DNA from: an uncultured Bacilli bacterium
GTDB taxonomy: Bacteria > Bacillota_I > Bacilli_A > RF39 > UBA660
Length of the DNA stretch: 40,021 nucleotides
NCBI GenBank assembly: GCA_947632395.1
Contig: CANRPA010000006.1
Span: 1 to 40,021, forward strand
Direction of reading: 5' to 3'
Both the position numbers and the translations under genes were made by a program. Below the pieces are notes generated by a model, which was not told the origin of the DNA, did not search any database, and worked only from the letters and a program-made list of their open reading frames with translations. Shown here piece by piece: positions 1 through 9,947 of the stretch. How positions within the stretch are numbered: the first letter of the stretch is position 1; each line of letters starts with the position of its first letter.

Positions 1-155
1 GTTGTTGAATATTTATCTTTTAACATTTCTACTACAAATGAAAAATCTACCATTTCATTTAGTTGTCTCCAAAAATTATCTTTTTCAATTAAGATATCAT
101 ATAATTCAATATGATTACTAAAACTTAATTCTAATTGGTTACTTCTCTTTAACAT
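1..155 (-). CDS. N-terminal fragment of an IS1182-like transposase, truncated by window edge
   Basis: Reverse-strand reading from ATG at 155: MLKRSNQLELSFSNHIELYDILIEKDNFWRQLNEMVDFSFVVEMLKDKYSTT, open to the window edge; GGTGAT ribosome-binding site upstream; the D-x-L-I-x-K-D-x-x-x-R-x-L-x-E-x-V-D-F-S-F pattern is typical of IS1182-type transposase N-termini. Confidence 0.6.
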   Translation of the reverse strand, partial: MLKRSNQLELSFSNHIELYDILIEKDNFWRQLNEMVDFSFVVEMLKDKYST

Positions 156-252
156 ACTATCACCATTGTCCTTATATATCTATTATACCAAAATAAAAGA
201 CTACTGTCTTTCTTTACAGCAATCTTTGTCTACTTTTTCAGCAGTCTCGCTT

Positions 253-429
253 TTAAGCTGCTTTTGTTTTATTTAACGTTCTTTTTTCTCTCGCACTCAT
301 TTTAACTTTAGTTCCATCTTCTAAAGTAACTAATTGTAAATTAACTTTTTGTGTATGTTTAGTGGCTTTACAAGAGTGTGATCTTCTATTACCAGAAAGT
401 GGTTTTTTATTTGTCGCTTTAACTGCCAT
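253..429 (-). CDS. rpmB: 50S ribosomal protein L28
   Basis: MAVKATNKKPLSGNRRSHSCKATKHTQKVNLQLVTLEDGTKVKMSAREKRTLNK; start at 429 with GGAGGAATAT Shine-Dalgarno rather than the longer listed ORF. Confidence 0.85.
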   Translation of the reverse strand: MAVKATNKKPLSGNRRSHSCKATKHTQKVNLQLVTLEDGTKVKMSAREKRTLNKTKAA

Positions 430-562
430 AATATTCCTCCATTCAAAAGTTTTTTTCCTATGCCTTTTCAGTCTATCATATTTTACTTTATAAGTCAAAT
501 ATTTTAATAAAAATATTTAAAATAAATTTTATTTATAGTAAAATATATGTAGGAGGGATAGC

Positions 563-3490
563 ATGTATACACCATTTTATATAAAGACGGATAATAGTTT
601 GTTAGATTCTATTATAAGTGTAAATTCACTTATAAATTATGCACTAAAAAATAACATTAAATCACTTGCTATTACAGATAATAATATGTATGGTGTTATG
701 GATTTTTATAAACTATGTACTAAGAATAATATAAAACCTATAATAGGTCTTGAAGTAAAATATAATAATAAAAATTTAGTATTTTATGCAATTAATTATG
801 AGGGATATAAAAATTTAGTTAAATTATGCACACTTTCTAGCGAAAAAGAACTAACTTTAAATGAATTAGAAAAATATTCAGGATATTTGGTGTGCATAGT
901 TCCTTTTAATAGTTTATCTATTTATAATGATGTAAAAAGTTTTTATAAATATATATATATAGGTTATAAGACATTGGAAGAGTCAAACAATATAGATTAT
1001 GAAAATAAAATATATATGCAAGAAACCTTATATTTAGAAAAAACTGATAATCAGTATATTAAATATTTAAATGCAATAAAAATGGGGGTTACAATTGATT
1101 ATGTAGATGAATCTAAATTAGATAATTATTTATTATTAGAAGATGAATTTAACCAAAAATATAAAGAAAGTATTGAAACAAATCATTTTATAACAGATTT
1201 ATGTAATGTTAAGATAGAATTTAATAAGGATTTAATGCCTGAATTTGATAATCCTGATGGATTAGATAGTTTTTCATATTTAAAAAAGAAATGTGTAGAA
1301 GGACTAAAAAATAAATTTGGTTTGACAGTAAAAGAAGCATATAAAACAAGACTTAAATATGAACTAGATGTTATAAATAAAATGGGCTTTTGTAGATATT
1401 TTTTGATAGTTGAAGATTATGTTAGGTATGCGAAAGAAAACAATATAATAGTTGGAAGTGGTAGAGGTAGTGCGGTAGGCTCTCTTGTTGCTTATTTACT
1501 TAATATAACAGATGTAGATCCAATTAAATATAATTTACTTTTTGAAAGATTTTTAAATCCAGAAAGAGTAAGCATGCCCGATATTGATATAGATTTTGAA
1601 CATTTAAAAAGAGAAGAAGTAATAAATTATTGTATAAATAAATATGGTGAGAAAAGAGTTGTACCAATAATTACATTTAATACTTTTGGTGCAAAACAAG
1701 CAATAAGAGATTGCGCAAAAACAATAGATTTAGATTTAAAATTAATTGATATGTTATGTGGATTAATAGATTCTAAAAAAACTATAAAAGAAAACTATGA
1801 TAGCAATCCTAAAATTCAAGAATTGGTAAAAAGAAAAGATAATTTGAGTTTATTAATGAAAATAGCTAGTAAATTTGAAGGACTTAAAAAAAATACATCT
1901 ATACACGCATCGGGTATAGTTATGTCAAATATAGATTTAGATGAAATAATTCCTCTAAGTAAAAGTCACAACTTTTACATAAGTGGTTATGATATGACAT
2001 ATTTAGAAGAAATAGGATTACTTAAAATGGATTTTTTAGCAATCAAAACATTAACTACAATACATGATATTATAGATAGTATAAATCAAGAAAATAATAT
2101 TAATATAAAATTTGATGATATTCCAATGGGGGATAAAAAGGTATTAGACTTATTTAATAAGGCAGATACAATAGGTATTTTTCAATTTGAATCAGATGGT
2201 ATGATAAACTTTTTAAAAAAGTTAAAGGTAAAAAGTATGGATGATTTATTTGCAGCTATTGCACTATTTAGACCAGGCCCTATGAAAAACATTCCATCAT
2301 ATATAAATAGAAGGAACCAATTAGAAAAAATAGATTATATTCATCCAGATTTAGAAAAAATATTAAAACCTACTTATGGAATAATGATATATCAGGAACA
2401 AATAATGCAGATTGCAAATGTAATGGCGGATTATACATTAGGGGAAGCTGATATACTTAGAAAAGCAATGAGTAAAAAGAAAAAGGAAATATTACTTAAT
2501 GAAGAAAAAAGATTTAAAGACCGAGCACTTAAAAAAGGTTATGATGAAAAATTAATAGATAGAGTATACGATTTAATGCTTAAATTTGCCGAGTATGGAT
2601 TTAATAAATCTCATTCAATTGGATATTCAATAGTAGCTTATAAAATGGCATATTTGAAGGCATATTATCCTAAAAACTTTATTACTTATTTACTTTCAAT
2701 GGATATAAGTGATAGTTCTAAAACAAAACAATATATATATGAAGCAAGAAAAAATAATATAAACATTTTAAAGCCAGATATAAATTTAAGTGAAAGAAAA
2801 TATAAGATAGAAAATGGTGGTATAAGATATCCTTTATCTAATATAAGGAATATAGGTGCTGGAAGTGCAGAATTTATAATATCTGAAAGAAAAAATGGTG
2901 ATTATATAGATATATTTGATTTTGTTAGAAGATGTTATGGTAAAACAGTTACATCTAAGACATTAGAATCATTAGTTATTTCAGGAGCATTTGATTCATT
3001 TGGATATAATAAAAAAACACTTATAACTAATTTAGATTTAATAATTAATTATGGTGAATTAATAAAAGATTTAGATAGAACTTATGCTTTAGAACCGGAA
3101 ATAATAAAGGTAGAAGAATATACTAAAAAAGAATTAATGGAAAAAGAACTTGAAATATTTGGATTTTATTTAACTAATAATCCAATAACAGATTTTAAAT
3201 CTAAGTACAATAATATAATAGATGTAAAAGATATAGAATATTACTTTACTAAAAACATAGATATAATAGTAATGATAGATAAAATAAAAGAAATAACAAC
3301 ATCTAAAAACGAAAAAATGGCATTTTTAACTGGTAGTGATGAACTTAGAACATGTGATATAGTATTATTCCCTAAGACGTATAACAAATACAATAATTTA
3401 AATATAGGAGATATAATACATATAAATGGCAAAGTAGAAAGAAGATTTGATAAATACCAAATTGTAGTAAATACTATAACGAAATTATAA
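563..3490 (+). CDS. dnaE: DNA polymerase III subunit alpha (DnaE type)
   Basis: GSGRGSAVGSLVAYLLNITDVDPIKYNLLFERFLNPERVSMPDIDIDF, FRPGPMKNIPSYINRR and FNKSHSIGYS motifs; PHP-derived N-terminus. Confidence 0.95.
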   Translation: MYTPFYIKTDNSLLDSIISVNSLINYALKNNIKSLAITDNNMYGVMDFYKLCTKNNIKPIIGLEVKYNNKNLVFYAINYEGYKNLVKLCTLSSEKELTLNELEKYSGYLVCIVPFNSLSIYNDVKSFYKYIYIGYKTLEESNNIDYENKIYMQETLYLEKTDNQYIKYLNAIKMGVTIDYVDESKLDNYLLLEDEFNQKYKESIETNHFITDLCNVKIEFNKDLMPEFDNPDGLDSFSYLKKKCVEGLKNKFGLTVKEAYKTRLKYELDVINKMGFCRYFLIVEDYVRYAKENNIIVGSGRGSAVGSLVAYLLNITDVDPIKYNLLFERFLNPERVSMPDIDIDFEHLKREEVINYCINKYGEKRVVPIITFNTFGAKQAIRDCAKTIDLDLKLIDMLCGLIDSKKTIKENYDSNPKIQELVKRKDNLSLLMKIASKFEGLKKNTSIHASGIVMSNIDLDEIIPLSKSHNFYISGYDMTYLEEIGLLKMDFLAIKTLTTIHDIIDSINQENNINIKFDDIPMGDKKVLDLFNKADTIGIFQFESDGMINFLKKLKVKSMDDLFAAIALFRPGPMKNIPSYINRRNQLEKIDYIHPDLEKILKPTYGIMIYQEQIMQIANVMADYTLGEADILRKAMSKKKKEILLNEEKRFKDRALKKGYDEKLIDRVYDLMLKFAEYGFNKSHSIGYSIVAYKMAYLKAYYPKNFITYLLSMDISDSSKTKQYIYEARKNNINILKPDINLSERKYKIENGGIRYPLSNIRNIGAGSAEFIISERKNGDYIDIFDFVRRCYGKTVTSKTLESLVISGAFDSFGYNKKTLITNLDLIINYGELIKDLDRTYALEPEIIKVEEYTKKELMEKELEIFGFYLTNNPITDFKSKYNNIIDVKDIEYYFTKNIDIIVMIDKIKEITTSKNEKMAFLTGSDELRTCDIVLFPKTYNKYNNLNIGDIIHINGKVERRFDKYQIVVNTITKL

Positions 3491-3588
3491 AACTATTATT
3501 TTATAAAAAACTAAATAAAATATGTTTCATTTTTAAAATAATTATGTTAAAATGTTATTAGTAGAAGTTAGAATTGGAGGAACAAAAA

Positions 3589-3987
3589 ATGGGTTTTGCT
3601 AAAAACTGGTTTAATAAAAACGATAAAGATTCAGAATTAGAGAACGATTTTTATGATATAAAGAAAGAAGATGCTATTGAAGAAGGCGGATCTAAAATGA
3701 TTCTTTTAGAACCTCGTGCATATTCTGAAACTGATCAAATAGCTAATCATTTGAAAAAAAGGAATACAGTAGTTGTTAACCTTAAAAGAGTAACAGGTGA
3801 ACAAGCTCAAAGAATTATGGATTTTTTGAGTGGTGTTATATTTGCTATTAAAGGTGAAATACAAAAAATTGGAACAGGGATTTATTTATGTACACCAAAT
3901 AATGTAAATATACAAGGTAAAATATCAGATGAAAATGAGAAAGATAAAAAAGATAAAGATGACGATAATGCAAATTATGAGTGGTAA
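3589..3987 (+). CDS. sepF: Cell division protein SepF
   Basis: ILLEPRAYSETDQIANHLKKRNTVVVNLKRVTGEQAQRIMDFLSGVIFAIKGEIQKIGTGIYLCTPNNV; start at 3589 after TTGGAGGAAC. Confidence 0.9.
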   Translation: MGFAKNWFNKNDKDSELENDFYDIKKEDAIEEGGSKMILLEPRAYSETDQIANHLKKRNTVVVNLKRVTGEQAQRIMDFLSGVIFAIKGEIQKIGTGIYLCTPNNVNIQGKISDENEKDKKDKDDDNANYEW

Positions 3988-4051
3988 AATGCTTGAAAAA
4001 TAAAGATTAGTGTGTTATTATATATAACACTACTTTAATTGAGGGATGCTT

Positions 4052-4534
4052 ATGGAAAGTGGTAGAACATTTAAAAACTATACTCCTGAAGAAATTGATA
4101 GATTTTTAGATAAAATAATTAATCAAGTAGAGATAATGATTGAAGATAATAAGTCTAAAGTTAGAGAGATTGTTCTAAAGGATAAAAAAATTGAGGAACT
4201 TGAAAAAAGACTTAGTGATTTGAGTCGTATTCAAGAAAAATTAAATCATTATGAGCGTATGGAAGGTACATTAAATAGAGCGATTATGATGGCACAAAAA
4301 ACTTCTGATCAAATAAAAAGTACAGCACATAAAGAAAGTGAAATAATACTTGAAGACGCTAAAAGGAATGCTAATCGTATAGTAAATGAATCTCTACTTA
4401 AAGCAGAAAAAACCGAAATGGAAGCAGAAGCACTCAAAAGAAATATAGTAATATTTAAAAAAAGGCTTAGAAATATTATAGAAAATCAACTTGCTATGGT
4501 TGATGAGATAGAGGAAGTTGATTTTAAGTATTAG
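4052..4534 (+). CDS. DivIVA-family protein
   Basis: Coiled-coil protein; GRTFKNYTPEEIDRFLDKIINQVE N-terminus; downstream of sepF; GAGGGA before ATG 4052 (ORF track starts at 4046). Confidence 0.7.
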   Translation: MESGRTFKNYTPEEIDRFLDKIINQVEIMIEDNKSKVREIVLKDKKIEELEKRLSDLSRIQEKLNHYERMEGTLNRAIMMAQKTSDQIKSTAHKESEIILEDAKRNANRIVNESLLKAEKTEMEAEALKRNIVIFKKRLRNIIENQLAMVDEIEEVDFKY

Positions 4535-4559
4535 GTTAATAAAGACATTATATAAAATA

Positions 4560-4760
4560 AATGATAGAGACGATATAATATAAATTTTAAAGAGAGTCTA
4601 AGTTTGGTGGAATTAGATAAACGAATATTATATGAATCACTCTTGATATTTTTAATGAAAATTAAAACGGTTAATGAACGTTATACATTTAAGAGCATAA
4701 TACTATTATGAAATAGGGTGGTACCGCGTAAATCGTCCCTATATTTATAATAGTTTTTAT
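4560..4760 (+). promoter_or_regulatory. T-box leader of ileS
   Basis: Canonical T-box AGGGTGGTACCGCG at 4714-4727; terminator stem ACTATTATGAAATAGGG...CCCTATATTTATAATAG followed by TTTTT (about 4703-4758); directly upstream of ileS. The specifier codon was not resolved by eye. Confidence 0.92.
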
Positions 4761-4777
4761 ATATTTAGGAGGTTAAT

Positions 4778-7700
4778 ATGTGTAGATTTGAAGAATTAAG
4801 TAAAGATAAAAATAGTGAAGTAGAAGCAAAATTAAGTGAGAAGTTTATAAATGAAAATTTACTTGAAAAAACAATAGAAAATAGAAAAAATAGTAAAAAT
4901 TTTGTATTTTATGATGGTCCAGCAACTGCAAATGGTATGCCAGGTATACATCATATGCTTGCTAAACTTTTAAAAGATACAGTTTGCAAATATAAAACTA
5001 TGAAAGGATATAGAGTCCTTAGAAAAGTAGGTTGGGATACACATGGATTACCAGTTGAGGTTCAAGTAGAAAAAGAACTTGGATTTAATGGTAAGGGAGA
5101 TATTGAAAAATACGGTATAAAAGAATTTAATGAAAAATGTAGAGAAAGTGTTTGGAAAAATGAAACTGCATTTAAAGATTTTACAAATAAAATGGGACAA
5201 TTTATAGATTTAAAAAATCCTTATATTACTTACGACAATAATTATATAGAAACAGAATGGTGGATACTTAAGAAATTTTTTGATGCTGGACTTATTTATA
5301 ATGGACTTAAAATACTTCCTTATTGTCCTAGATGTGGTACAGGACTTGCAAGTCATGAAGTTGCTCAAGGATATAAAGAAATAACAGTTAATACTGTAAC
5401 AGTACCATTTAAAGTTAAAAATCAAGATAATACTTATTTACTTATTTGGACAACAACTCCATGGACACTTATGTCAAATGTTGCTGCATGTGTAAACCCA
5501 AATGAAAAGTATGTCAAGTGCTTATCAAAAGGATTAAATTTTATAGTTGCCGAAAAATTATCTCATAAAGTACTTGGAGATGAATTTGAAGTAGTAGAAG
5601 AATACATGGGAAAAGATTTAGAATATTTAGAATATGAACAATATATGGATATTCTTAAAGTAAACAAAAAGGCTTTTTATGTAACATGTGCAGATTATGT
5701 AACAATGGAAGATGGTACAGGTATAGTTCATATCGCACCAGCATTTGGTCAAGATGACTATGAAGTAGGACTTAAATATGATCTTCCAGTATTGAATCCA
5801 GTAGATGAAAATGGTTGTTATACAGATGGACCTTGGAAAGGTAGACTTGTTGTAGATAGCGAATTAGAAATAGAAATAATTAAATATTTAGCAAGCCAAG
5901 ATAAAATATTTAAAAAACAAAAAATGGTTCATAATTACCCACATTGTTGGAGATGTAAAACTCCTTTAGTTTATTATTCAAAACCAAGTTTATATATAAA
6001 GGTAACAGACTTTAAAGAAAAAATAATAGAAGCTAATAAAACAGTTAATTGGTATCCAGATTATGTAGGAGAAAAGAGATTTGGTAATTGGTTAGAAAAT
6101 TTAAATGACTGGGCAATATCTCGTAATAGATATTGGGGAACTCCAATACCTTTATGGGAGTGTGAATGTGGTCATAAAGAAATGATAGGATCAAGAGAAG
6201 AATTAGTAGAAAAATCTATAGAAAAAATTGATAAAACTATTGAACTTCATAGACCATATGTTGATGATGTACACATTAAATGTCCTAAATGTGGTAAACA
6301 AATGTCTAGAATCAAGGAAGTAATGGATTGTTGGTTTGATTCTGGTTCAATGCCATTTGCTCAATATCACTATCCATTTGAAAATAAGGAACTATTTGAA
6401 AGTCAATTTCCAGCCGATTTTATATGTGAAGGTATAGATCAAACAAGAGGATGGTTTTATTCATTACTTGTAATATCAACATTTGTAATGGGTAAAAGTC
6501 CATATAAAAATGTATTAGTTAATGATTTAATAACAGATAAAGATGGTCATAAAATGCATAAAAGTAAAGGTAATGCAGTAGAACCATTTACTAGTATTGA
6601 AAAATATGGTGCAGATCCAATTAGATGGTATATGCTTTATACATCGCCAGTTTGGACACCTCTTAGGTTTGATGAAGAAGGAATAAAGGAAGTACAATCA
6701 AAATTCTTTAATACATTAAAAAGTACATATTCATTCTTTAGTATGTATGCTAATATAGACAAAATAGATCCTAAAAGTTATGAAATAAAGTATGAAGATT
6801 TAGAGGAAATAGATAAATGGTTATTATCTAAATATAATAAATTAGTTAAGAATGTTACAAACAATATGGATAATTATGATTTAACTACAGCAGAACGTGA
6901 AATACAAAATTTTGTAGTAGAAGATTTATCAAATTGGTATATAAGACGTAACAGAAGAAGATTTTGGTCAAGTGAAAATAACATATCTAAACTTGCAGTA
7001 TATAAAGTAACATATGATATATTAGTTGGTGTATGTAAACTTATCGCACCAATGATACCATTTACAAGTGAGGAAATATATACAAAATTAACTAAAGAAG
7101 AATCAGTTCATTTAAGTGATTATCCTACATTTGATGAAAAATTTATAAACGAAAAAATAGAAAACAGAATGGATTTAGTAAGAGATTTAATTAGTCTTGG
7201 TAGAAATATAAGAGAAGAAGTAAAAATAAAAGTTAGACAACCAATTAGTGAAGCACTAATAGATGCTAAAAACGAAAAACTTATTAGTGATTTAACAAAT
7301 TTAATAAAAGAAGAATTAAATGTAAAAGAAGTTAAATTCATTAAAGATGTAGAAAATTATATGAATTTTACAATAAAACCAAACTTTAAAGAAGTAGGAA
7401 AAATATTTGGATCACTTATGAAAGAATTTGGTGATAAACTTTCTAAATTGAATACTACTGATATATTGAAATTAAAAAATGATGAAACAATTAAAATGAC
7501 TATCGGAGATACCGAATATGACATAGATTCAAATATGGTAGATATTAGAATAAGTTCAAAAGAAGGTTTTGACGTTGCAACTAGTTTTTCTAATTTCATA
7601 ATAATAAATACTGAACTTACTGAAGAACTAATTATGGAAGGAATTGCTCGTGAATTAGTATCTAAAGTACAAAATATGAGAAAAACAAAAGATTTTGATA

Positions 7701-7879
7701 TAGCAGATAGAATAACATTATACTATAGTGGTGATGAAGAAGTAATTAAAGCAATAAATAGTTTTGAAGACTTTATTAAAAATGAAACTTTATCAACTAA
7801 TATTGAAATTAAATCTAATTTAAAAGAAGAAGTAGATTTAAATGGACATATGATTTATATAGATGTAGAAAAAAATTAA
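4778..7879 (+). CDS. ileS: Isoleucyl-tRNA synthetase
   Basis: FYDGPATANGMPGIHH (HIGH-class), GWDTHGLPVE, DKDGHKMHKSKGN (KMSKS-like), WLLSKYNK; T-box upstream. Confidence 0.97.
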   Translation: MCRFEELSKDKNSEVEAKLSEKFINENLLEKTIENRKNSKNFVFYDGPATANGMPGIHHMLAKLLKDTVCKYKTMKGYRVLRKVGWDTHGLPVEVQVEKELGFNGKGDIEKYGIKEFNEKCRESVWKNETAFKDFTNKMGQFIDLKNPYITYDNNYIETEWWILKKFFDAGLIYNGLKILPYCPRCGTGLASHEVAQGYKEITVNTVTVPFKVKNQDNTYLLIWTTTPWTLMSNVAACVNPNEKYVKCLSKGLNFIVAEKLSHKVLGDEFEVVEEYMGKDLEYLEYEQYMDILKVNKKAFYVTCADYVTMEDGTGIVHIAPAFGQDDYEVGLKYDLPVLNPVDENGCYTDGPWKGRLVVDSELEIEIIKYLASQDKIFKKQKMVHNYPHCWRCKTPLVYYSKPSLYIKVTDFKEKIIEANKTVNWYPDYVGEKRFGNWLENLNDWAISRNRYWGTPIPLWECECGHKEMIGSREELVEKSIEKIDKTIELHRPYVDDVHIKCPKCGKQMSRIKEVMDCWFDSGSMPFAQYHYPFENKELFESQFPADFICEGIDQTRGWFYSLLVISTFVMGKSPYKNVLVNDLITDKDGHKMHKSKGNAVEPFTSIEKYGADPIRWYMLYTSPVWTPLRFDEEGIKEVQSKFFNTLKSTYSFFSMYANIDKIDPKSYEIKYEDLEEIDKWLLSKYNKLVKNVTNNMDNYDLTTAEREIQNFVVEDLSNWYIRRNRRRFWSSENNISKLAVYKVTYDILVGVCKLIAPMIPFTSEEIYTKLTKEESVHLSDYPTFDEKFINEKIENRMDLVRDLISLGRNIREEVKIKVRQPISEALIDAKNEKLISDLTNLIKEELNVKEVKFIKDVENYMNFTIKPNFKEVGKIFGSLMKEFGDKLSKLNTTDILKLKNDETIKMTIGDTEYDIDSNMVDIRISSKEGFDVATSFSNFIIINTELTEELIMEGIARELVSKVQNMRKTKDFDIADRITLYYSGDEEVIKAINSFEDFIKNETLSTNIEIKSNLKEEVDLNGHMIYIDVEKN

Positions 7880-7881
7880 AG

Positions 7882-7906
7882 AAAGATAGTATTATCTTCT
7901 TTTTTT
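7882..7906 (+). terminator. Rho-independent terminator after ileS
   Basis: AAGATA-GTAT-TATCTT-CTTTTTTT. Confidence 0.7.
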
Positions 7907-7945
7907 ATTTTAAATAATGTGTTAATATATACGGAGGTGATATAT

Positions 7946-9073
7946 GTGCAAGAATTTTATGAAACGATACCTCTCTCAGTAAATAAAGCAAAATTATATA
8001 TAGAAAATTCTAAAATAGAACAAGAAAAGAATGAATTAGAACAATTTATAAGTGATAATAAATATATGAATAGTAAAGAATTTTCAAAAAATGTTTTATT
8101 TACACAAGAAATAAAAGCTAATAATACTATTGAAGGTTATACTGATGATATTGGACTTATATATGATATAATAAAAAATAAACTAAATATAAATGATAAA
8201 ACAAAAATGGCAAGAATATTGAATTTATATAATGGGTATAAATTTATATTTAAAAATAAAGAAATAAATAAAGAAAGTTTAAAAACTTTATACAGCATAT
8301 TGTCTAAAGATTTGCTTGAAGAATACGATGTAAATAATATGGGAAAGTATTATAGAAATAAACCAGTATATATATATTATAGCGCTAATTTAGATGTCTT
8401 TCCTGATATGGGAATGGATAGTGAATATATAGATAAATATATGAACGAATATTTTGAATATGTAAATAGTAATAATAATTTAAATACACTTACTGATTAT
8501 TATATTAAATCTCAAGTAATGCATTTTCAATTTGTAAATATACATCCTTTTTTTGATATAAATGGTAGAACAGCTAGAACAGTTAGTATGTGGTATTTAT
8601 TAAATAATAAAGTATATCCTTATATAATATTTAATAGGGCAATAAGTCTTAGTAAAACAAAATATTATAAAGTGATAAGAAAAGCAAAACAAACATGTAA
8701 TGTAACGTATTTTTTAAAATTTATGTTAGATAACGTAAGAATAGAATTAGAAAAAGAATATATTATGGAAATGATAAAATCGTCTAGTAGTGGGTTAACA
8801 CCAATTGATTACCAAACTATATACTATATACTTTCAATGAATGGAATTTTAACAGCGAGAGATTTTTGCCACTTTTATAATTTAAATAATGATAAGAAAA
8901 AAGTAAAGGAAATATATGAAAATATGATAATACCACTACTTGATAAAAATATAATAATAATTCTTAGGGAAACTGATAAGTTTATAAATGATAAAGATAA
9001 AAATTTTATATTTAAATTAAATGAAGATAAATATGAAGTGAATCCCAATAAAATAAAAAAATTAAAGTTATAA
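7946..9073 (+). CDS. Fic/DOC (Fido) family protein
   Basis: Fic core HPFFDINGRTARTVSMWYLLNN; upstream NNTIEGY helix motif; GTG start at 7946 after GGAGGTGATAT. Confidence 0.85.
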   Translation: MQEFYETIPLSVNKAKLYIENSKIEQEKNELEQFISDNKYMNSKEFSKNVLFTQEIKANNTIEGYTDDIGLIYDIIKNKLNINDKTKMARILNLYNGYKFIFKNKEINKESLKTLYSILSKDLLEEYDVNNMGKYYRNKPVYIYYSANLDVFPDMGMDSEYIDKYMNEYFEYVNSNNNLNTLTDYYIKSQVMHFQFVNIHPFFDINGRTARTVSMWYLLNNKVYPYIIFNRAISLSKTKYYKVIRKAKQTCNVTYFLKFMLDNVRIELEKEYIMEMIKSSSSGLTPIDYQTIYYILSMNGILTARDFCHFYNLNNDKKKVKEIYENMIIPLLDKNIIIILRETDKFINDKDKNFIFKLNEDKYEVNPNKIKKLKL

Positions 9074-9217
9074 GTATAAAAATACTTTTATATAAAATTT
9101 ATCACATACTAAGAAAAAAATAACATTATTATCTTTTTGACGTAAAATACAAATATTTTATTTGTATTTCTTTTGTTTTACAATGAAAAGTGTTATAATG
9201 TAGAAGGTGATATACTT

Positions 9218-9946
9218 ATGGAGCATATAAAAGGTATTGACATAAATTACATAGATTATGGCAAAGGAGAAAATACTGTAGTACTTTTACATGGTTGGGG
9301 TCAAAATATAAGTATGATGCAACCTGTAGGAGATAAACTCCAAAAAAATAATAGAGTAATAATAGTAGATTTACCAGGATTTGGTGAAACAAAAGAACCA
9401 GAAGATATATGGACTATGTATGATTATGCAGATTGTATTAAAGAACTTTTAGACAAATTGAATGTAGATAATCCAATAATGATTGGGCATTCATTTGGTG
9501 GTAAAATAAGTTTAATATATGCGAGTAAATATAAAACACAAAAATTAATATTATTTGGAAGTCCATTTAAACGTGCAATAAAAAAACTTAGTATGAAAAC
9601 TAGGATATTAAAGAAACTAAAAACAGTACCAATAATAAATAATTTAGAAGGTTTTGCAAAAAAACATATAGGTTCTAGAGATTATAAAAATGCAAGTGAA
9701 TTTATGCGAAAAATATTAGTAGAACATGTAAATTTAGATATTACAGAGGATGTAAAAAAAATAAAATGTCCAACACTTATAATATGGGGAACTAATGATG
9801 ATGAAGTACCAATAGAAGATGCATATGAACTTGAAACTTTAATAAGTGATTCAGCAGTAATTCCATATGAGGGATGTACTCATTATGCATATTTAGAGAA
9901 CTTAGGTCAAACAGTAAATATAATAAAAAATTTTATAGGAGGATAG
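9218..9946 (+). CDS. Alpha/beta-fold hydrolase
   Basis: LLHGWGQN oxyanion region, GHSFGG nucleophile elbow, THYAYLEN catalytic His; TATAAT at 9194-9199 lies inside the longer ORF, so start is placed at 9218 (AGAAGGTGATAT). Confidence 0.85.
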   Translation: MEHIKGIDINYIDYGKGENTVVLLHGWGQNISMMQPVGDKLQKNNRVIIVDLPGFGETKEPEDIWTMYDYADCIKELLDKLNVDNPIMIGHSFGGKISLIYASKYKTQKLILFGSPFKRAIKKLSMKTRILKKLKTVPIINNLEGFAKKHIGSRDYKNASEFMRKILVEHVNLDITEDVKKIKCPTLIIWGTNDDEVPIEDAYELETLISDSAVIPYEGCTHYAYLENLGQTVNIIKNFIGG

Positions 9947-9947
9947 T

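Noticed and set aside
3241-7599. Antisense ORFs inside dnaE and ileS (3241-3432, 5210-5425, 7120-7341, 7357-7599)
   Set aside because: Hydrophobic low-complexity translations of the AT-rich opposite strand; no RBS or family motif.
7946-9073. Fic protein as a toxin of a FicTA pair
   Set aside because: The long single-domain Fido protein with an internal IEG-type helix has no adjacent small antitoxin ORF; HPFFDINGR is a variant core motif and function cannot be assigned.
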